Positions 41,879 to 50,568 of a DNA stretch of 64,000 bases are shown here, one piece after another. A program made the translations under genes and the position numbers. This DNA comes from WHTX01 sp038255145 (lineage in GTDB: Bacteria; Actinomycetota; Acidimicrobiia; Acidimicrobiales; CAIXPF01). The notes under the pieces are model-generated. The model did no database searches. It was not told the origin of the DNA and saw nothing but the letters and a program-made list of their open reading frames with translations. Within the stretch, counting starts at the first letter, position 1, and every line of letters begins with the position of its first letter. Location of the stretch: positions 62,001-126,000 of the forward strand of contig JBBSLP010000005.1 of the NCBI GenBank assembly GCA_038255145.1, given 5' to 3'.

Positions 41879-43240
41879 TCAGCCCGGTGGGGCCTCGGCG
41901 ATGATGGCCGGGGCCCGCCGACGGGCGGTGATCGAGCCCCGCCGGCTGCCCGCCCGGGCCCGGGCGGGCACACCGGGGGCCCGCAGCCGGGTGAGCAGGG
42001 CGAGGGCGGCCACGTTGACCACCACCCCGGCGGCCAGCGACACCCGGTAGCTGCCGGTGACGTCGAACAGGTAGCCGGCCAGGAAGGGCCCCGCCGCCGC
42101 GGGACCGCCGGCCCCGGCGAAGATCAGGCCCACGATCGTGCCCGCGGACAGGCGCCCGAAGTAGTCCCCCACCAGGGCGGGGAAGATGACCACGCCGCCG
42201 CCGTAGGAGAAGCCGAACACCGCCGCGGACAGGTACAGGGGCACCAGGGCGCTGGACACGGCGAGCCCGGCGAAGCCGACGACCTGCAGGGCGAGCATGG
42301 CCCCGAGCGCCGAGGTGCGCCCGAAGCGGTCCGACGCCACCCCCATGGACAACCGCCCCAGCAGCCCGCCCACACCCACGGCCGACAGCACCGAGGCCGA
42401 TACCACCTTGCTGTAGCCCAGGTCCTCGGCGAAGGCGGGCAGGTGGACCATGGGCACGAACACGGCCATCCACGTGAGCAGGAAGACGCCGTACATGACC
42501 CAGAACGCCTGGGTGCGCACGGCCGCTCCCGCCGTGTAGACGGCCTCGGCCTTCAGCGTCCCCACGCCCGCGCCGGCGGCCCGGGCCATGGGCACCTCGG
42601 CGTCGGCGGGATCCGCGGGCCCGGGGTCGGGCGGGGCCCCGTCGGGACGCAGGCCCATCTGCTCGGGGTCGCGCACGAGCACGAACGCACAGGCCACCAT
42701 GACCGCGGCCGAGCCCACGCCGATCCACAGCCAGCTGGCCCGCCATCCCAGCGCCCCGATGAGGGCGGCGGCGGCCAGGGGGGCGACGATGTTGCCCACG
42801 CTGCCCCCGCTCGAGGACAAGCTCAGGGCCCGGCCCCGGCGGCGCACGAACCAACGCACCACGGTGGCGTTGCAGGGCACGAAGGCCGCGCTCATGCCGA
42901 TGCCGGCGATGAGGCCCAGCACCAGGTACACCTGCCACAGGGCATGGACGCGGCTCATGAGCACGTAGCCCGTGCCCAGCAGGATGGCGCCGATGGCCAC
43001 CACGATGCGGGGCCCGAAGCGGTCGGTGGCCCAGCCCGACACCACCGAGAACACCGAGTAGACGGCGATGTACACCGATTGGGGGTAGGCGAGCTCGCCG
43101 CGGCTCCAGCCCAGGTCGTCCTGCATGGCCCGCACGAAGACCCCGTAGCTGAACTGGGCCCCGTAGGCCGTGGCCAGCACGACGAAGGCGGCCACGGCCA
43201 CGTACCAGCCGTAGAACAGCCGCGGCTGCTTGCCGATCAC
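41879..43240 (-). CDS. MFS transporter (OFA/monocarboxylate-like)
   Basis: 453 aa with 12 predicted membrane segments and a long central loop. The N-terminal 'GWYVAVAAFVVLATAYGAQFSYGVF' in part ('FYGWYVAVAAF'), 'SGWATDRFGPR' (motif A) and 'GVASDRFGRTSAL' (repeat motif A) are typical. The layout resembles oxalate/formate or monocarboxylate MFS carriers. The substrate is unknown. GTG 43240 starts upstream of glpK on the same strand, so it could import a substrate for that pathway. Confidence 0.88.
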   Translation of the reverse strand: MIGKQPRLFYGWYVAVAAFVVLATAYGAQFSYGVFVRAMQDDLGWSRGELAYPQSVYIAVYSVFSVVSGWATDRFGPRIVVAIGAILLGTGYVLMSRVHALWQVYLVLGLIAGIGMSAAFVPCNATVVRWFVRRRGRALSLSSSGGSVGNIVAPLAAAALIGALGWRASWLWIGVGSAAVMVACAFVLVRDPEQMGLRPDGAPPDPGPADPADAEVPMARAAGAGVGTLKAEAVYTAGAAVRTQAFWVMYGVFLLTWMAVFVPMVHLPAFAEDLGYSKVVSASVLSAVGVGGLLGRLSMGVASDRFGRTSALGAMLALQVVGFAGLAVSSALVPLYLSAAVFGFSYGGGVVIFPALVGDYFGRLSAGTIVGLIFAGAGGPAAAGPFLAGYLFDVTGSYRVSLAAGVVVNVAALALLTRLRAPGVPARARAGSRRGSITARRRAPAIIAEAPPG

Positions 43241-43339
43241 CTGGCGCGCGCCCCCGCCGCCGTCCCGTCCCCCATGGGGTTGCAGGCTACGTGGCGGTCC
43301 CCGCGCTCACCAGCCGACGCACACCGCTACTGTCCGCCC

Positions 43340-44368
43340 ATGCATGTGGCCATCCTGACCGGCGGCGGCGACTGCCCGGGGCTCAACGCCGTCATCCGCG
43401 CCGTGGTGCGTCGGGCCGAGGTGACCTACGACGACCAGGTCACCGGCAGCCTCGACGGCTGGCGGGGCCTGATGGAGGGCGAGACGGTGTCCCTCGACGT
43501 GGAGGCCCTGCGGGGCACCCTGCCCCGGGGTGGCACCGTGCTGGGCACGTCACGGCTGCAGCCCTACGCCGTGGACGGCGGGGTCGACAAGGTGCGGCGC
43601 ACGGTCGAGGCCCTGGGCATCGACGCCATCATCGCCGTGGGCGGCGAGGGCACCCTCGGCGCGGCCCGGGACCTCTACGCCGATGGCTTCAACGTGGTCG
43701 GGGTGCCCAAGACCATCGACAACGACATCAACGGCACCGAGCTGACCTTCGGCTTCGACACCGCCGTGCAGATCGCCCTCGACGCCATCGACCGCCTCCA
43801 CACCACGGCCGAGTCCCACGACCGGGTCATCGTCGTCGAGGTCATGGGCCGCCACGTGGGCCACATCGCCACCTGGGCGGGGATCGCCGGGGGGGCCACC
43901 ATGACGCTCATCCCCGAGCGCCCCTTCGACATCGAGCAGGTGTGCGAGGCCCTGGTCCGGCGCCACCAGCGGGGGCGCTACGCCTCCATCGTCGTCGTCG
44001 CCGAAGGGGCCCTGCCCGCCGAGGGCACGCTCGAGCTGCCCGACGCGGTCATGGACCAGTACGGCCACCTACGCCTGGGCGGCATCGGCGCCATCCTCGC
44101 CAGCGAGATCGAGGCCCGCACCGGCTTCGAGACCCGGGTCACCGCCCTGGGCCACGTGCAGCGGGGCGGCACCCCCACCGCGTTCGACCGGGTCCTCTCC
44201 ACCCGATTTGGCGTGGCTGCCATCGACGCCGTGCACGAGGGAGCCTTCGGGCAGATGGTGGCCCTCAAGTCGGGCAAGGTGTGCCACATCTCCCTCGACG
44301 AGGCCCTGGCCAGCCTGAAGACGGTCGACGACGAGCTCTTCGACGTGGCCAGCGTGTTCTTCGCCTAG
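43340..44368 (+). CDS. pfkA: 6-phosphofructokinase, ATP-type member of the mixed group III
   Basis: 342 aa. It phosphorylates fructose 6-phosphate. 'TGGGDCPGLNAVIR' is the nucleotide loop, 'GGEGTLGAA' the phosphate-donor site and 'PKTIDNDI' the catalytic Asp region. Gly at the position that is Asp in PPi-dependent enzymes, with Lys in PKTIDND, is the combination of the Streptomyces ATP-PFK (group III). ATP is therefore the expected donor. TACTGT (43328-43333) is 6 nt before the ATG. Confidence 0.93.
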   Translation: MHVAILTGGGDCPGLNAVIRAVVRRAEVTYDDQVTGSLDGWRGLMEGETVSLDVEALRGTLPRGGTVLGTSRLQPYAVDGGVDKVRRTVEALGIDAIIAVGGEGTLGAARDLYADGFNVVGVPKTIDNDINGTELTFGFDTAVQIALDAIDRLHTTAESHDRVIVVEVMGRHVGHIATWAGIAGGATMTLIPERPFDIEQVCEALVRRHQRGRYASIVVVAEGALPAEGTLELPDAVMDQYGHLRLGGIGAILASEIEARTGFETRVTALGHVQRGGTPTAFDRVLSTRFGVAAIDAVHEGAFGQMVALKSGKVCHISLDEALASLKTVDDELFDVASVFFA

Positions 44369-44375
44369 ACCCCGA

Positions 44376-45074
44376 TCAGGGCCCGGACGGCTTGCACGTC
44401 GTCGTGGGCGCCTGAGGCTGGGGGGCGAGGGGCCGGGCCGGCACCGTCGTGCCCGTGCTCGGCGTGTTGCGGCGGTCGAAGTCCTGCAGGTCCTGCATGC
44501 TCACCTCGCTCACCGACTTGCCGTCCCCGGTGCGCACGTCCTCGGGCTGGCCCCGGACGAAGATGGCCAGCTCGGTGCGGGCATCCAGCTCTCCCAGGGT
44601 GTACACGATCTGGGCGATGGCCAGGGAGACCTCGTCGGCGTTCAGCCCGGGGAAGTAGCTGTCGAGGTCGAGCACGACGCGCGATCCGGCCTCGCGCACC
44701 TCGAGCAGACGGGTCTGGCTGGTGATCACGTTGGACAGGCCGGCCTCCTGGTCGGCCTCGGTGGGGCGGGCGTCGAAGAGGGCTCGCAACACCGTGGCCG
44801 TGTTCTTGGGCGCCGCCACCTTCCGCTCCACCCGGGCGACCGTGCGGTCATCGGCGTTGACCAGATAGAGGTAGGCGACGTCGGTGATGGCCCCGCAGGC
44901 CAGGGTGACGGGAGGCGCGGTGGTAGGGGAGAGCAGGTCGTAGCCCACGCTGTCGGGGTCGAGCAGGCGGGGCTCGTCCTCGGCCGGGAAGCCGCATGCC
45001 CCGGGGACGAGGGCCAGCACGGCGAGGACGCGCATGGCCACGAGGGCGCGGCTCACGGCGCGGCACGCGTTCAC
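44376..45074 (-). CDS. GerMN-domain lipoprotein of the MtrAB operon
   Basis: 232 aa. It has an N-terminal lipoprotein-like signal ('VLALVPGACG', lipobox-like before the Cys) and a GerMN domain ('VLRALFDARPTEADQ' ... 'SRVVLDLDSYFPGL' ... 'LAIAQIVYTL'). A Pro/Thr-rich C-terminus ends at 44376. Its GTG overlaps the histidine-kinase stop. It occupies the place of LpqB in the mycobacterial mtrA-mtrB-lpqB operon, but lacks LpqB's length and domains. A role in envelope signalling is inferred. Confidence 0.82.
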   Translation of the reverse strand: MNACRAVSRALVAMRVLAVLALVPGACGFPAEDEPRLLDPDSVGYDLLSPTTAPPVTLACGAITDVAYLYLVNADDRTVARVERKVAAPKNTATVLRALFDARPTEADQEAGLSNVITSQTRLLEVREAGSRVVLDLDSYFPGLNADEVSLAIAQIVYTLGELDARTELAIFVRGQPEDVRTGDGKSVSEVSMQDLQDFDRRNTPSTGTTVPARPLAPQPQAPTTTCKPSGP

Positions 45075-46630
45075 CCGTCGGCCCCCACGGAGAGCACGTC
45101 GATGGGCGCGTCCTCGTCGTCCTCGTCGTGCAGGCTGCGGGTCTCCGTGGGTAGGAAGAAGGCGAACCTGGCCCCCGGGGGTCCCCCGCGGGCGTCGTCG
45201 ACCCATACCCGGCCGCCGTGGAGGCGCACGTGCTCGTCGACCAGGGACAGGCCCAGCCCGGTACCCGAGTCCGAGCCCCGGTTGCCGGCCGAGGCGCCGC
45301 GGGCGAAGCGGTCGAAGATCAGCAGGCGCTCGCTCTCGGGTACGCCGGCCCCGGCGTCCTCGATGCCGATCTCCACCCCGCCGTCGACGAGGTCGACGGT
45401 CATGGCGGTGACCCCGCCTGCGTATTTGGCCGCGTTGTCCATGAGGTTCGAGAGGATCTGCACCAGACGGCGCTTGTCGGCCTCGATGGTGAGCTCCTCG
45501 ACGGCCTCCTCGCCGATGACGTGCACGTCGCGGTTGCAATGGGCCCGGCCGAACTGGCGCAGGAACTCGGCCGGCAGCAGCGTGGACAGCTCCAACTCCT
45601 GGCTGCCCGAGTCGAAGCGGGAGATCTCCAGCAGGTCCGAGACCAGGTACTGGAAGCGGTTGACATCCGCCGTCAACAGGTCGAGGGCGGAGACGGCCCG
45701 TTCAGGCAGGTCGTCGCGGCGACGCTGGAGCACCTCGACGGACGCGGCCAGGGTCATCAGCGGGGAGCGCAGCTCGTGGCTGACATCGGATGCGAAGCGG
45801 GCGTCGCGCTCGATGCGGTGCTGCAGGGCCTCGGCCATGTTGTTGAAGGCGGTGACGAACCCCGACAGGTCGGGGTCGTCGGTGATGGGCAGACGGGTAT
45901 CGAGCTTGTTGGAGGCCATGGCCTCGGCCGCTTCGGTGACGTCGCCCAGGGGGGCCAGCACCATGCGCGACGCCCAGCGGCTGCCGATCAGGGCCGAGGC
46001 GACCGTGGTCAGGGCCACGGCGGCGGCCAGGGCCACGGCCAACGCGTTCTGGGTCTGTTCGAGGTTGGTCAGCGGCGAGAGCTCGAAGTACGCAGCGTCG
46101 GCGCTGCGGATGGGCACACCGACGACGACCACGGGCTGGCCGCTGCCCGGCAGCCGGTAGCGCTGGATGGCCGGCACCCGGTCGTTGGCCACCTTGTTCC
46201 ACAGGTCCGAGGGCAGCTTGCGCTCGGACAGCTGGCGGATGTTGGACGAGTAGTACTCGCCGTTCACCCACAGGATGCCCACCCCACCCGTGGGGCGTTC
46301 CAGGTTCGACACCACCCGGCCGATGGTCGTGGACGAGGCCAGGCGGTCGCGCAGGATGGAGGCGTTGAAGAAGGCCGTCTGCTTGGCCTCGCTCTCGAGG
46401 TCGGGCAGCTGGATGGCCCGCAGCAGCCACAGGGAGCCGGCGGCCAACGTCGAGGCCAGCACCACCGTGACCAGGGGGAACATGATGCTGATGCGGGTGC
46501 GCAGGCGCATGCGGCGCCGCAGTCGGTGCACCGGGGGGGGCGGATGCGCCGCCGCCGCTCCGGCGTCACGTGGCCCCGCCGCGGACCCCGACCTCTCGGT
46601 GGTGGCCGCGGCGCGGCCAGGGAACTTCAC
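45071..46630 (-). CDS. MtrB-like sensor histidine kinase
   Basis: 519 aa. A basic N-terminus leads to two membrane segments (about 45-70 and 195-215) flanking an extracellular sensor domain, then HAMP ('WASRMVLAPLGDVTEAAEAMA' in part). The HisKA H-box is 'FASDVSHELRSPLMTL', the N-box is in 'LSNLMDNAAKYAGG' and the G-box 'GSDSGTGLGLSLV'. Paired with the response regulator upstream by a 4-nt overlap, it corresponds to the cell-envelope and division-linked MtrAB system of actinobacteria. Confidence 0.92.
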   Translation of the reverse strand: MKFPGRAAATTERSGSAAGPRDAGAAAAHPPPPVHRLRRRMRLRTRISIMFPLVTVVLASTLAAGSLWLLRAIQLPDLESEAKQTAFFNASILRDRLASSTTIGRVVSNLERPTGGVGILWVNGEYYSSNIRQLSERKLPSDLWNKVANDRVPAIQRYRLPGSGQPVVVVGVPIRSADAAYFELSPLTNLEQTQNALAVALAAAVALTTVASALIGSRWASRMVLAPLGDVTEAAEAMASNKLDTRLPITDDPDLSGFVTAFNNMAEALQHRIERDARFASDVSHELRSPLMTLAASVEVLQRRRDDLPERAVSALDLLTADVNRFQYLVSDLLEISRFDSGSQELELSTLLPAEFLRQFGRAHCNRDVHVIGEEAVEELTIEADKRRLVQILSNLMDNAAKYAGGVTAMTVDLVDGGVEIGIEDAGAGVPESERLLIFDRFARGASAGNRGSDSGTGLGLSLVDEHVRLHGGRVWVDDARGGPPGARFAFFLPTETRSLHDEDDEDAPIDVLSVGADG

Positions 46631-47307
46631 CCCTGGAGCTTGTAACCGAGGCCACGGACGGTGACCACGTGGCGGGGGTTGGCGGGATCCTGCTCGACCT
46701 TGGTCCGCAGGCGGCGGATGTGGACGTCGACCAGGCGGCCGTCACCGAAGTAGCCGTAGCCCCACACCCGCTCGAGCAGGACCTCGCGGCTGAACACCCG
46801 GCCCGGGCTGGACCCGAGCTCGACGAGGAGGCGGAACTCGGTCTTGGTCAGGTGCACCTGGGTGCCGCTGACGGTGACCACGCCCTCGTCGGGCAGGATC
46901 TCGAGGTCGCCGAAGCGGAGCTGGCCGGCGGAGTGGTCGGTGGTGCGCACCCGGCGCAGGAGGGCGCGGATGCGGGCCGACAGCTCTTTGGGCGCGAAGG
47001 GCTTGGTCAGGTAGTCGTCGGCCCCCGCCTCCAGCCCGGCCACCACGTCGTGGGTGTCGTTGCGGGCGGTGACCATGATGATGGGCACGTCGGAGATCTT
47101 GCGGATCGACCGGCAGACCTCGAACCCGTCGATGCCGGGCAGCATGATGTCGATCAGCACGACGTCGGCCGGGGTCCGGGTGAACTGGTCGAGCGCCTGC
47201 TCGCCGTTCTCTGACTCGGCGACGACCCAGCCCTCGTCCTCAAGAGCCAGCTTCACCGAAGCCCGGATTCGCTCGTCGTCCTCGACGGTCAGGATGCGTG
47301 TGCCCAC
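46627..47307 (-). CDS. MtrA-like OmpR-family response regulator
   Basis: 226 aa, against 228 for mycobacterial MtrA. The receiver domain has the acidic pocket 'VEDDERI', the phosphoacceptor Asp in 'VVLIDIMLPGIDG', and Thr/Lys in 'MVTARND' and 'YLTKPFAP'. The winged-helix OmpR domain ends 'RRLRTKVEQDPANPRHVVTV'. GTG 47307 matches the start of homologues; a longer reading to 47337 adds unrelated residues. It is the first gene of the response regulator-kinase-GerMN operon. Confidence 0.93.
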   Translation of the reverse strand: MGTRILTVEDDERIRASVKLALEDEGWVVAESENGEQALDQFTRTPADVVLIDIMLPGIDGFEVCRSIRKISDVPIIMVTARNDTHDVVAGLEAGADDYLTKPFAPKELSARIRALLRRVRTTDHSAGQLRFGDLEILPDEGVVTVSGTQVHLTKTEFRLLVELGSSPGRVFSREVLLERVWGYGYFGDGRLVDVHIRRLRTKVEQDPANPRHVVTVRGLGYKLQG

Positions 47308-47407
47308 GCGACCATCCTGCCCCACTCGGAGCCGCAACCGGCGCCGTCGACCCAGGTTTCGTGCTCTTCGCCCAGCCCGTGGCCCTGCGCGGGACGTGCG
47401 GATGGCC

Positions 47408-48223
47408 TCAGACCGCGCCCACGCCCGCCTCTCGCAGCAGGGCGCACAGCGCTGCGTTCACCCCGGGGGCCGCGGCCACGCACAACCGGGTCGAGGGTTC
47501 GCCCACGCCGCCGTCGGTCACCAGGGCCCCCGCTTCGCGGGCGATGACGACCCCTGCGGCGAAGTCCCAGGGGTTCAGCAGCTCCTCGTAGTAGGCGTCG
47601 ACCCGTCCGCAGGCCACCGAGCACAGGTCGACCGAGGCGGCCCCGGCCCGGCGGATGTCGCGCACCCGGGGGAGGACCTGTTGCAGGGCCGTGGCCTGGG
47701 CCGTGCGTCGGTCCGCCCGGTAGGAGAAGCCGGTGGCCACCAGGGTGGCTTCGAGCCGGTCCACGGGGTTGACCCTGATGGGGACGCCGTTGCGGGTGGC
47801 CCCCCCACCGACCACGGCCCGGAACGTCTCGCCGTGCACCGGGTCGACGACGACCCCCGCCACCAGCTCGCCATCGAGCTCGGCGGCGATGGACACGCCC
47901 CAGCCCGGCTGGCCGTAGAGGAAGTTCACCGTGCCGTCGAGCGGGTCCACGATCCAGCGCACCCCGCTGCGCGACGGTCGCGACGACCCCTCCTCGGCCA
48001 GCACACCATCATCGGGTCGGGCCCGGGTCAGCGCCTCGACGATCAGAGCCTCGGCCCGGTGGTCGAACCCGGTGACCACATCGGTGGGTGAGGTCTTGGT
48101 GGCGACGGCCACCCGCGCCCCCTTCAGACCGGCCAGGAGCAGGGCCCCGGCCTGTTCGCCGACCGTCACCGCCAGCACGGCCAGCTCATCGAGGTCAGGT
48201 CGGGGACGGGGGTCGTCGGGCAC
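47408..48223 (-). CDS. Inositol monophosphatase-family phosphatase
   Basis: 271 aa. Metal-binding motifs are 'EEGSS', 'DPLDGTVNFLYG' (DPxDGTxNF) and 'WDFAAGVVIAREAGA' (WDxAAGxxIxxEAG). It hydrolyses inositol 1-phosphate or a related sugar phosphate, consistent with actinobacterial inositol and mycothiol metabolism. GTG 48223 is used; upstream frame sequence is not conserved. It is divergent from the PIG-L deacetylase gene. Confidence 0.92.
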   Translation of the reverse strand: MPDDPRPRPDLDELAVLAVTVGEQAGALLLAGLKGARVAVATKTSPTDVVTGFDHRAEALIVEALTRARPDDGVLAEEGSSRPSRSGVRWIVDPLDGTVNFLYGQPGWGVSIAAELDGELVAGVVVDPVHGETFRAVVGGGATRNGVPIRVNPVDRLEATLVATGFSYRADRRTAQATALQQVLPRVRDIRRAGAASVDLCSVACGRVDAYYEELLNPWDFAAGVVIAREAGALVTDGGVGEPSTRLCVAAAPGVNAALCALLREAGVGAV

Positions 48224-48361
48224 GGCCCACGACGCTAGCCGGGCGGTCCGGTGGCGCTGCGGTGGCGCCCCGGGGCCCGGCGGTGGACAGCGGGTGCCAG
48301 CTCGGTGGCCATCGTTGCGGGCCGGAAGGTGGGGGTCGGCGTGCGGCGTAGCCTGGCGGGC

Positions 48362-49069
48362 ATGGCGCGGCTCCTCGATGACCACCCGATCAGCGCCCTG
48401 GCCATCTTCCCCCACCCCGACGACGTCGAGGTCTCCTGCGGCGGGACCCTGGCCCGGTGGTCCGCCGACGGCTGCACCGTGCACGTGGTGGTGTGCACCC
48501 GGGGCGAGAAGGGTTCGGTCGACCCCGGCGCCGACACCGACGCCCTGGCCCAGACGCGTGAGGCCGAGACCCGCCACGCCGCCGACGTCCTCGGGGTCAA
48601 GGGCCTCGAACTGCTGGGCTACGACGACGGCACCGTCAGCAACGACGTCGAGCTGCGGGGTCGCCTGGTCGAGGCCGTGCGTCGGCTGCGCCCCGAGTGC
48701 GTGATCTTCCCCGACCCCACGGCCACGTTCTTCGGGTCGACCCACGTCAACCACCACGACCACCGTGAGGTGGGCTGGGCCGCGCTCGACGCCTGCGCAC
48801 CGGCGGCGGCCAGCCCCCTCTACTTCCCCGAGGCGGGACCGGCCCACGCCGTGTCCACCCTGCTGATGTCGGGCACGCTCGAGCCCGACGCCTGGGTCGA
48901 CATCACCGACTCCATCGACCGCAAGGCCGAGGCCGTGCGCTGCCACCGCTCACAGCTGGGCGAGGACGAGCCCCTGGCTGCGGCCCTGGTGCGGGCCCGG
49001 GGTGCCGACGAGGGTGCCAGGGTGGGCGTGCCCTACGCCGAGGGCTACCGCTGCATCCAGCTGGCCTGA
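48362..49069 (+). CDS. PIG-L (LmbE) family deacetylase
   Basis: 235 aa. Zinc-binding 'FPHPDDVEVSCGG' (HPDD) and 'HHDHREVG' define the family, which includes MshB and mycothiol conjugate amidase Mca. The likely substrate is an N-acetyl sugar derivative, perhaps in mycothiol metabolism, but the exact one is not predictable from sequence. TAGCCT (48349-48354) is 7 nt before ATG 48362. A hairpin terminator separates it from the convergent membrane-protein gene. Confidence 0.9.
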   Translation: MARLLDDHPISALAIFPHPDDVEVSCGGTLARWSADGCTVHVVVCTRGEKGSVDPGADTDALAQTREAETRHAADVLGVKGLELLGYDDGTVSNDVELRGRLVEAVRRLRPECVIFPDPTATFFGSTHVNHHDHREVGWAALDACAPAAASPLYFPEAGPAHAVSTLLMSGTLEPDAWVDITDSIDRKAEAVRCHRSQLGEDEPLAAALVRARGADEGARVGVPYAEGYRCIQLA

Positions 49070-49086
49070 GCCCGCCGAGCGGGCTC
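49068..49086. terminator. Hairpin between convergent genes
   Basis: 7-bp stem GAGCCCG (49068-49074) and CGGGCTC (49080-49086) with a 5-nt loop, spanning the PIG-L stop and ending just before the stop of the convergent membrane-protein gene. Confidence 0.6.
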
Positions 49087-49088
49087 GA

Positions 49089-49400
49089 TCAGCTGGGACG
49101 GCGGCGGCGCTGCTGGCGGGTGTGCTCGGGGGTGGCGTTCCACTCGCCCATGGCCCGCAGGGTCAACGAGGACACCACGGCCACCCCGACGGCGGCGCCC
49201 ACCGCGGCGACCAGGCCGACGCCGGCCGCGGCGGGCTTGCACCCGTCCTCGCAGCTCAGGTCGGTCACCGCGTAGCCGATCAGGCCACCGCACACCCCGG
49301 CCACGACGATGGCCAGCACGGCGAGCAGACGGGCGATGGGGGGAGGTTCGGCCGTGGCGGGGCCGGGCCGGGGACCGGCACCGGGAGAGGGATCGGACAT
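49089..49400 (-). CDS. Small two-helix membrane protein of unknown function
   Basis: 103 aa from ATG 49400. Two hydrophobic segments (about 21-43 and 53-75) are separated by 'DLSCEDGCKPAAA', a Cys pair that could form a disulfide outside the membrane. The C-terminus is basic ('RQQRRRRPS'). No family was recognised. Confidence 0.6.
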   Translation of the reverse strand: MSDPSPGAGPRPGPATAEPPPIARLLAVLAIVVAGVCGGLIGYAVTDLSCEDGCKPAAAGVGLVAAVGAAVGVAVVSSLTLRAMGEWNATPEHTRQQRRRRPS

Positions 49401-49459
49401 CGCCGCAGATCGTACCGAGCCCGCTCCCGCTGACCGGAAGCGTCCGCCCCTGCCCCAGC

Positions 49460-50017
49460 TCAGCCCTGGCGCAGGGGGGCGACGACCCCGCCCGTGGCCG
49501 CCACCAGCCGGGCCGGGGCCACGGAGAAGTTGTCCCTGGGGGTGCCGGCGGCAGCCCACACCTCGTCGAAGGCCAACAGGTCCTCGTCGATGAAGGTGGG
49601 TAGGGGAGCGGGGAAGCCGAAGGGGGGCACCCCACCGATGGCGAACCCGGTGGCGGCGCGCACCGTGGCCGCGTCGCACCGGCGGGCGGCGGCGGCGCCG
49701 GCAGCGGCGGCCAGACGGGACTCGTCGAGAAGGTTGCGCCCGCTGACCAGGGCCAACACGGGCACGGCCCCGTCAGTCCCGTCGTCGGCGGCCTCGTGCT
49801 TGCCGGCCCCATCGTCACCGGCGCGGACGGTGCTGCGGGGCACGACCAGGAAGATCAGCGACTTGACGATCTGGGCCACGTCGCAGCCCACGGCGGCGGC
49901 GGCGTCCTGGGCCGTGCGGGTGCCGGCCGGGTAGCTGCGCACCTCGATGTCGAGGCCGAGGGCGGCTGCGGCCGCGGTGACGCGGCGGGCGTTGGGGTGG
50001 ACGTCGGCGTCGGCCAT
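49460..50017 (-). CDS. YbaK/EbsC-family aminoacyl-tRNA deacylase
   Basis: 185 aa. It has the YbaK/ProX fold: 'HPNARRVTAAAAALGLDI', 'VGCDVAQIVKSLIF' (catalytic Lys region), 'ALVSGRNLLDESRLAAAA' and 'ATGFAIGGVPPFGFP'. The family removes misacylated amino acids from tRNA (Cys-tRNA(Pro)-type editing). An acidic/Gly insertion of about 20 aa ('AGDDGAGKHEAADDGTDG') interrupts the core, a local low-complexity expansion. Confidence 0.9.
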   Translation of the reverse strand: MADADVHPNARRVTAAAAALGLDIEVRSYPAGTRTAQDAAAAVGCDVAQIVKSLIFLVVPRSTVRAGDDGAGKHEAADDGTDGAVPVLALVSGRNLLDESRLAAAAGAAAARRCDAATVRAATGFAIGGVPPFGFPAPLPTFIDEDLLAFDEVWAAAGTPRDNFSVAPARLVAATGGVVAPLRQG

Positions 50018-50082
50018 GGGCAGGGCAGGGTATCGGCGCCGGTCGGGCGCGGGCGCACCCGCCGGTGCAAGACTGGAGGGTC

Positions 50083-50568
50083 ATGCGCCAGTGGACCGTT
50101 GCCGGAGCGCTCGTCCTCGGACCGGGCGGTGTGCTGCTCGTGCGGAACAAGCGCCGCAACGGCTCCCACGACTGGTCACCCCCGGGCGGGGTGATCGACG
50201 AGGGGGAGACCGTCCTCGAGGGTCTGACCCGGGAGGTGGCTGAAGAGACCGGCCTGCAGGTCACGGGGTGGGCCGGGCCCATCTACGAGATCCAGGCCTC
50301 GGCGCCGGGGCTGGGGTGGACGCTACGGGTCGAGGCCCACGTGGCCACGGGCTACGAGGGCGAGCTCAAGCTCGAGGACCCCGACGGCATCGTGGTCGAA
50401 GCCCGCTTCGTGGACCCCGACGACTGCGCCCTGCACCTCGACGGCACCCATCGCTGGGTGCGCGAGCCCCTGTCGGACTGGCTCGTCGAACGCTGGGAGG
50501 GCAGCCGCAACTACGGCTACCGCATCGACGGCAGCGACCAGGCCACCCTGGAGATCATCCGGCTGTGA
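50083..50568 (+). CDS. NUDIX hydrolase
   Basis: 161 aa. The NUDIX box occurs as 'GGVIDEGETVLEGLTREVAEETGL' in part ('GGVIDEGE' and 'REVAEETGL'), matching Gx5Ex7REUxEExGU. The substrate (nucleoside diphosphate-X) is not predictable. ATG 50083 follows TGGAGGG. Its stop overlaps the GTG of the DNA polymerase IV gene (GTGA), suggesting a coupled pair that cleans nucleotides and copies damaged DNA. Confidence 0.9.
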   Translation: MRQWTVAGALVLGPGGVLLVRNKRRNGSHDWSPPGGVIDEGETVLEGLTREVAEETGLQVTGWAGPIYEIQASAPGLGWTLRVEAHVATGYEGELKLEDPDGIVVEARFVDPDDCALHLDGTHRWVREPLSDWLVERWEGSRNYGYRIDGSDQATLEIIRL

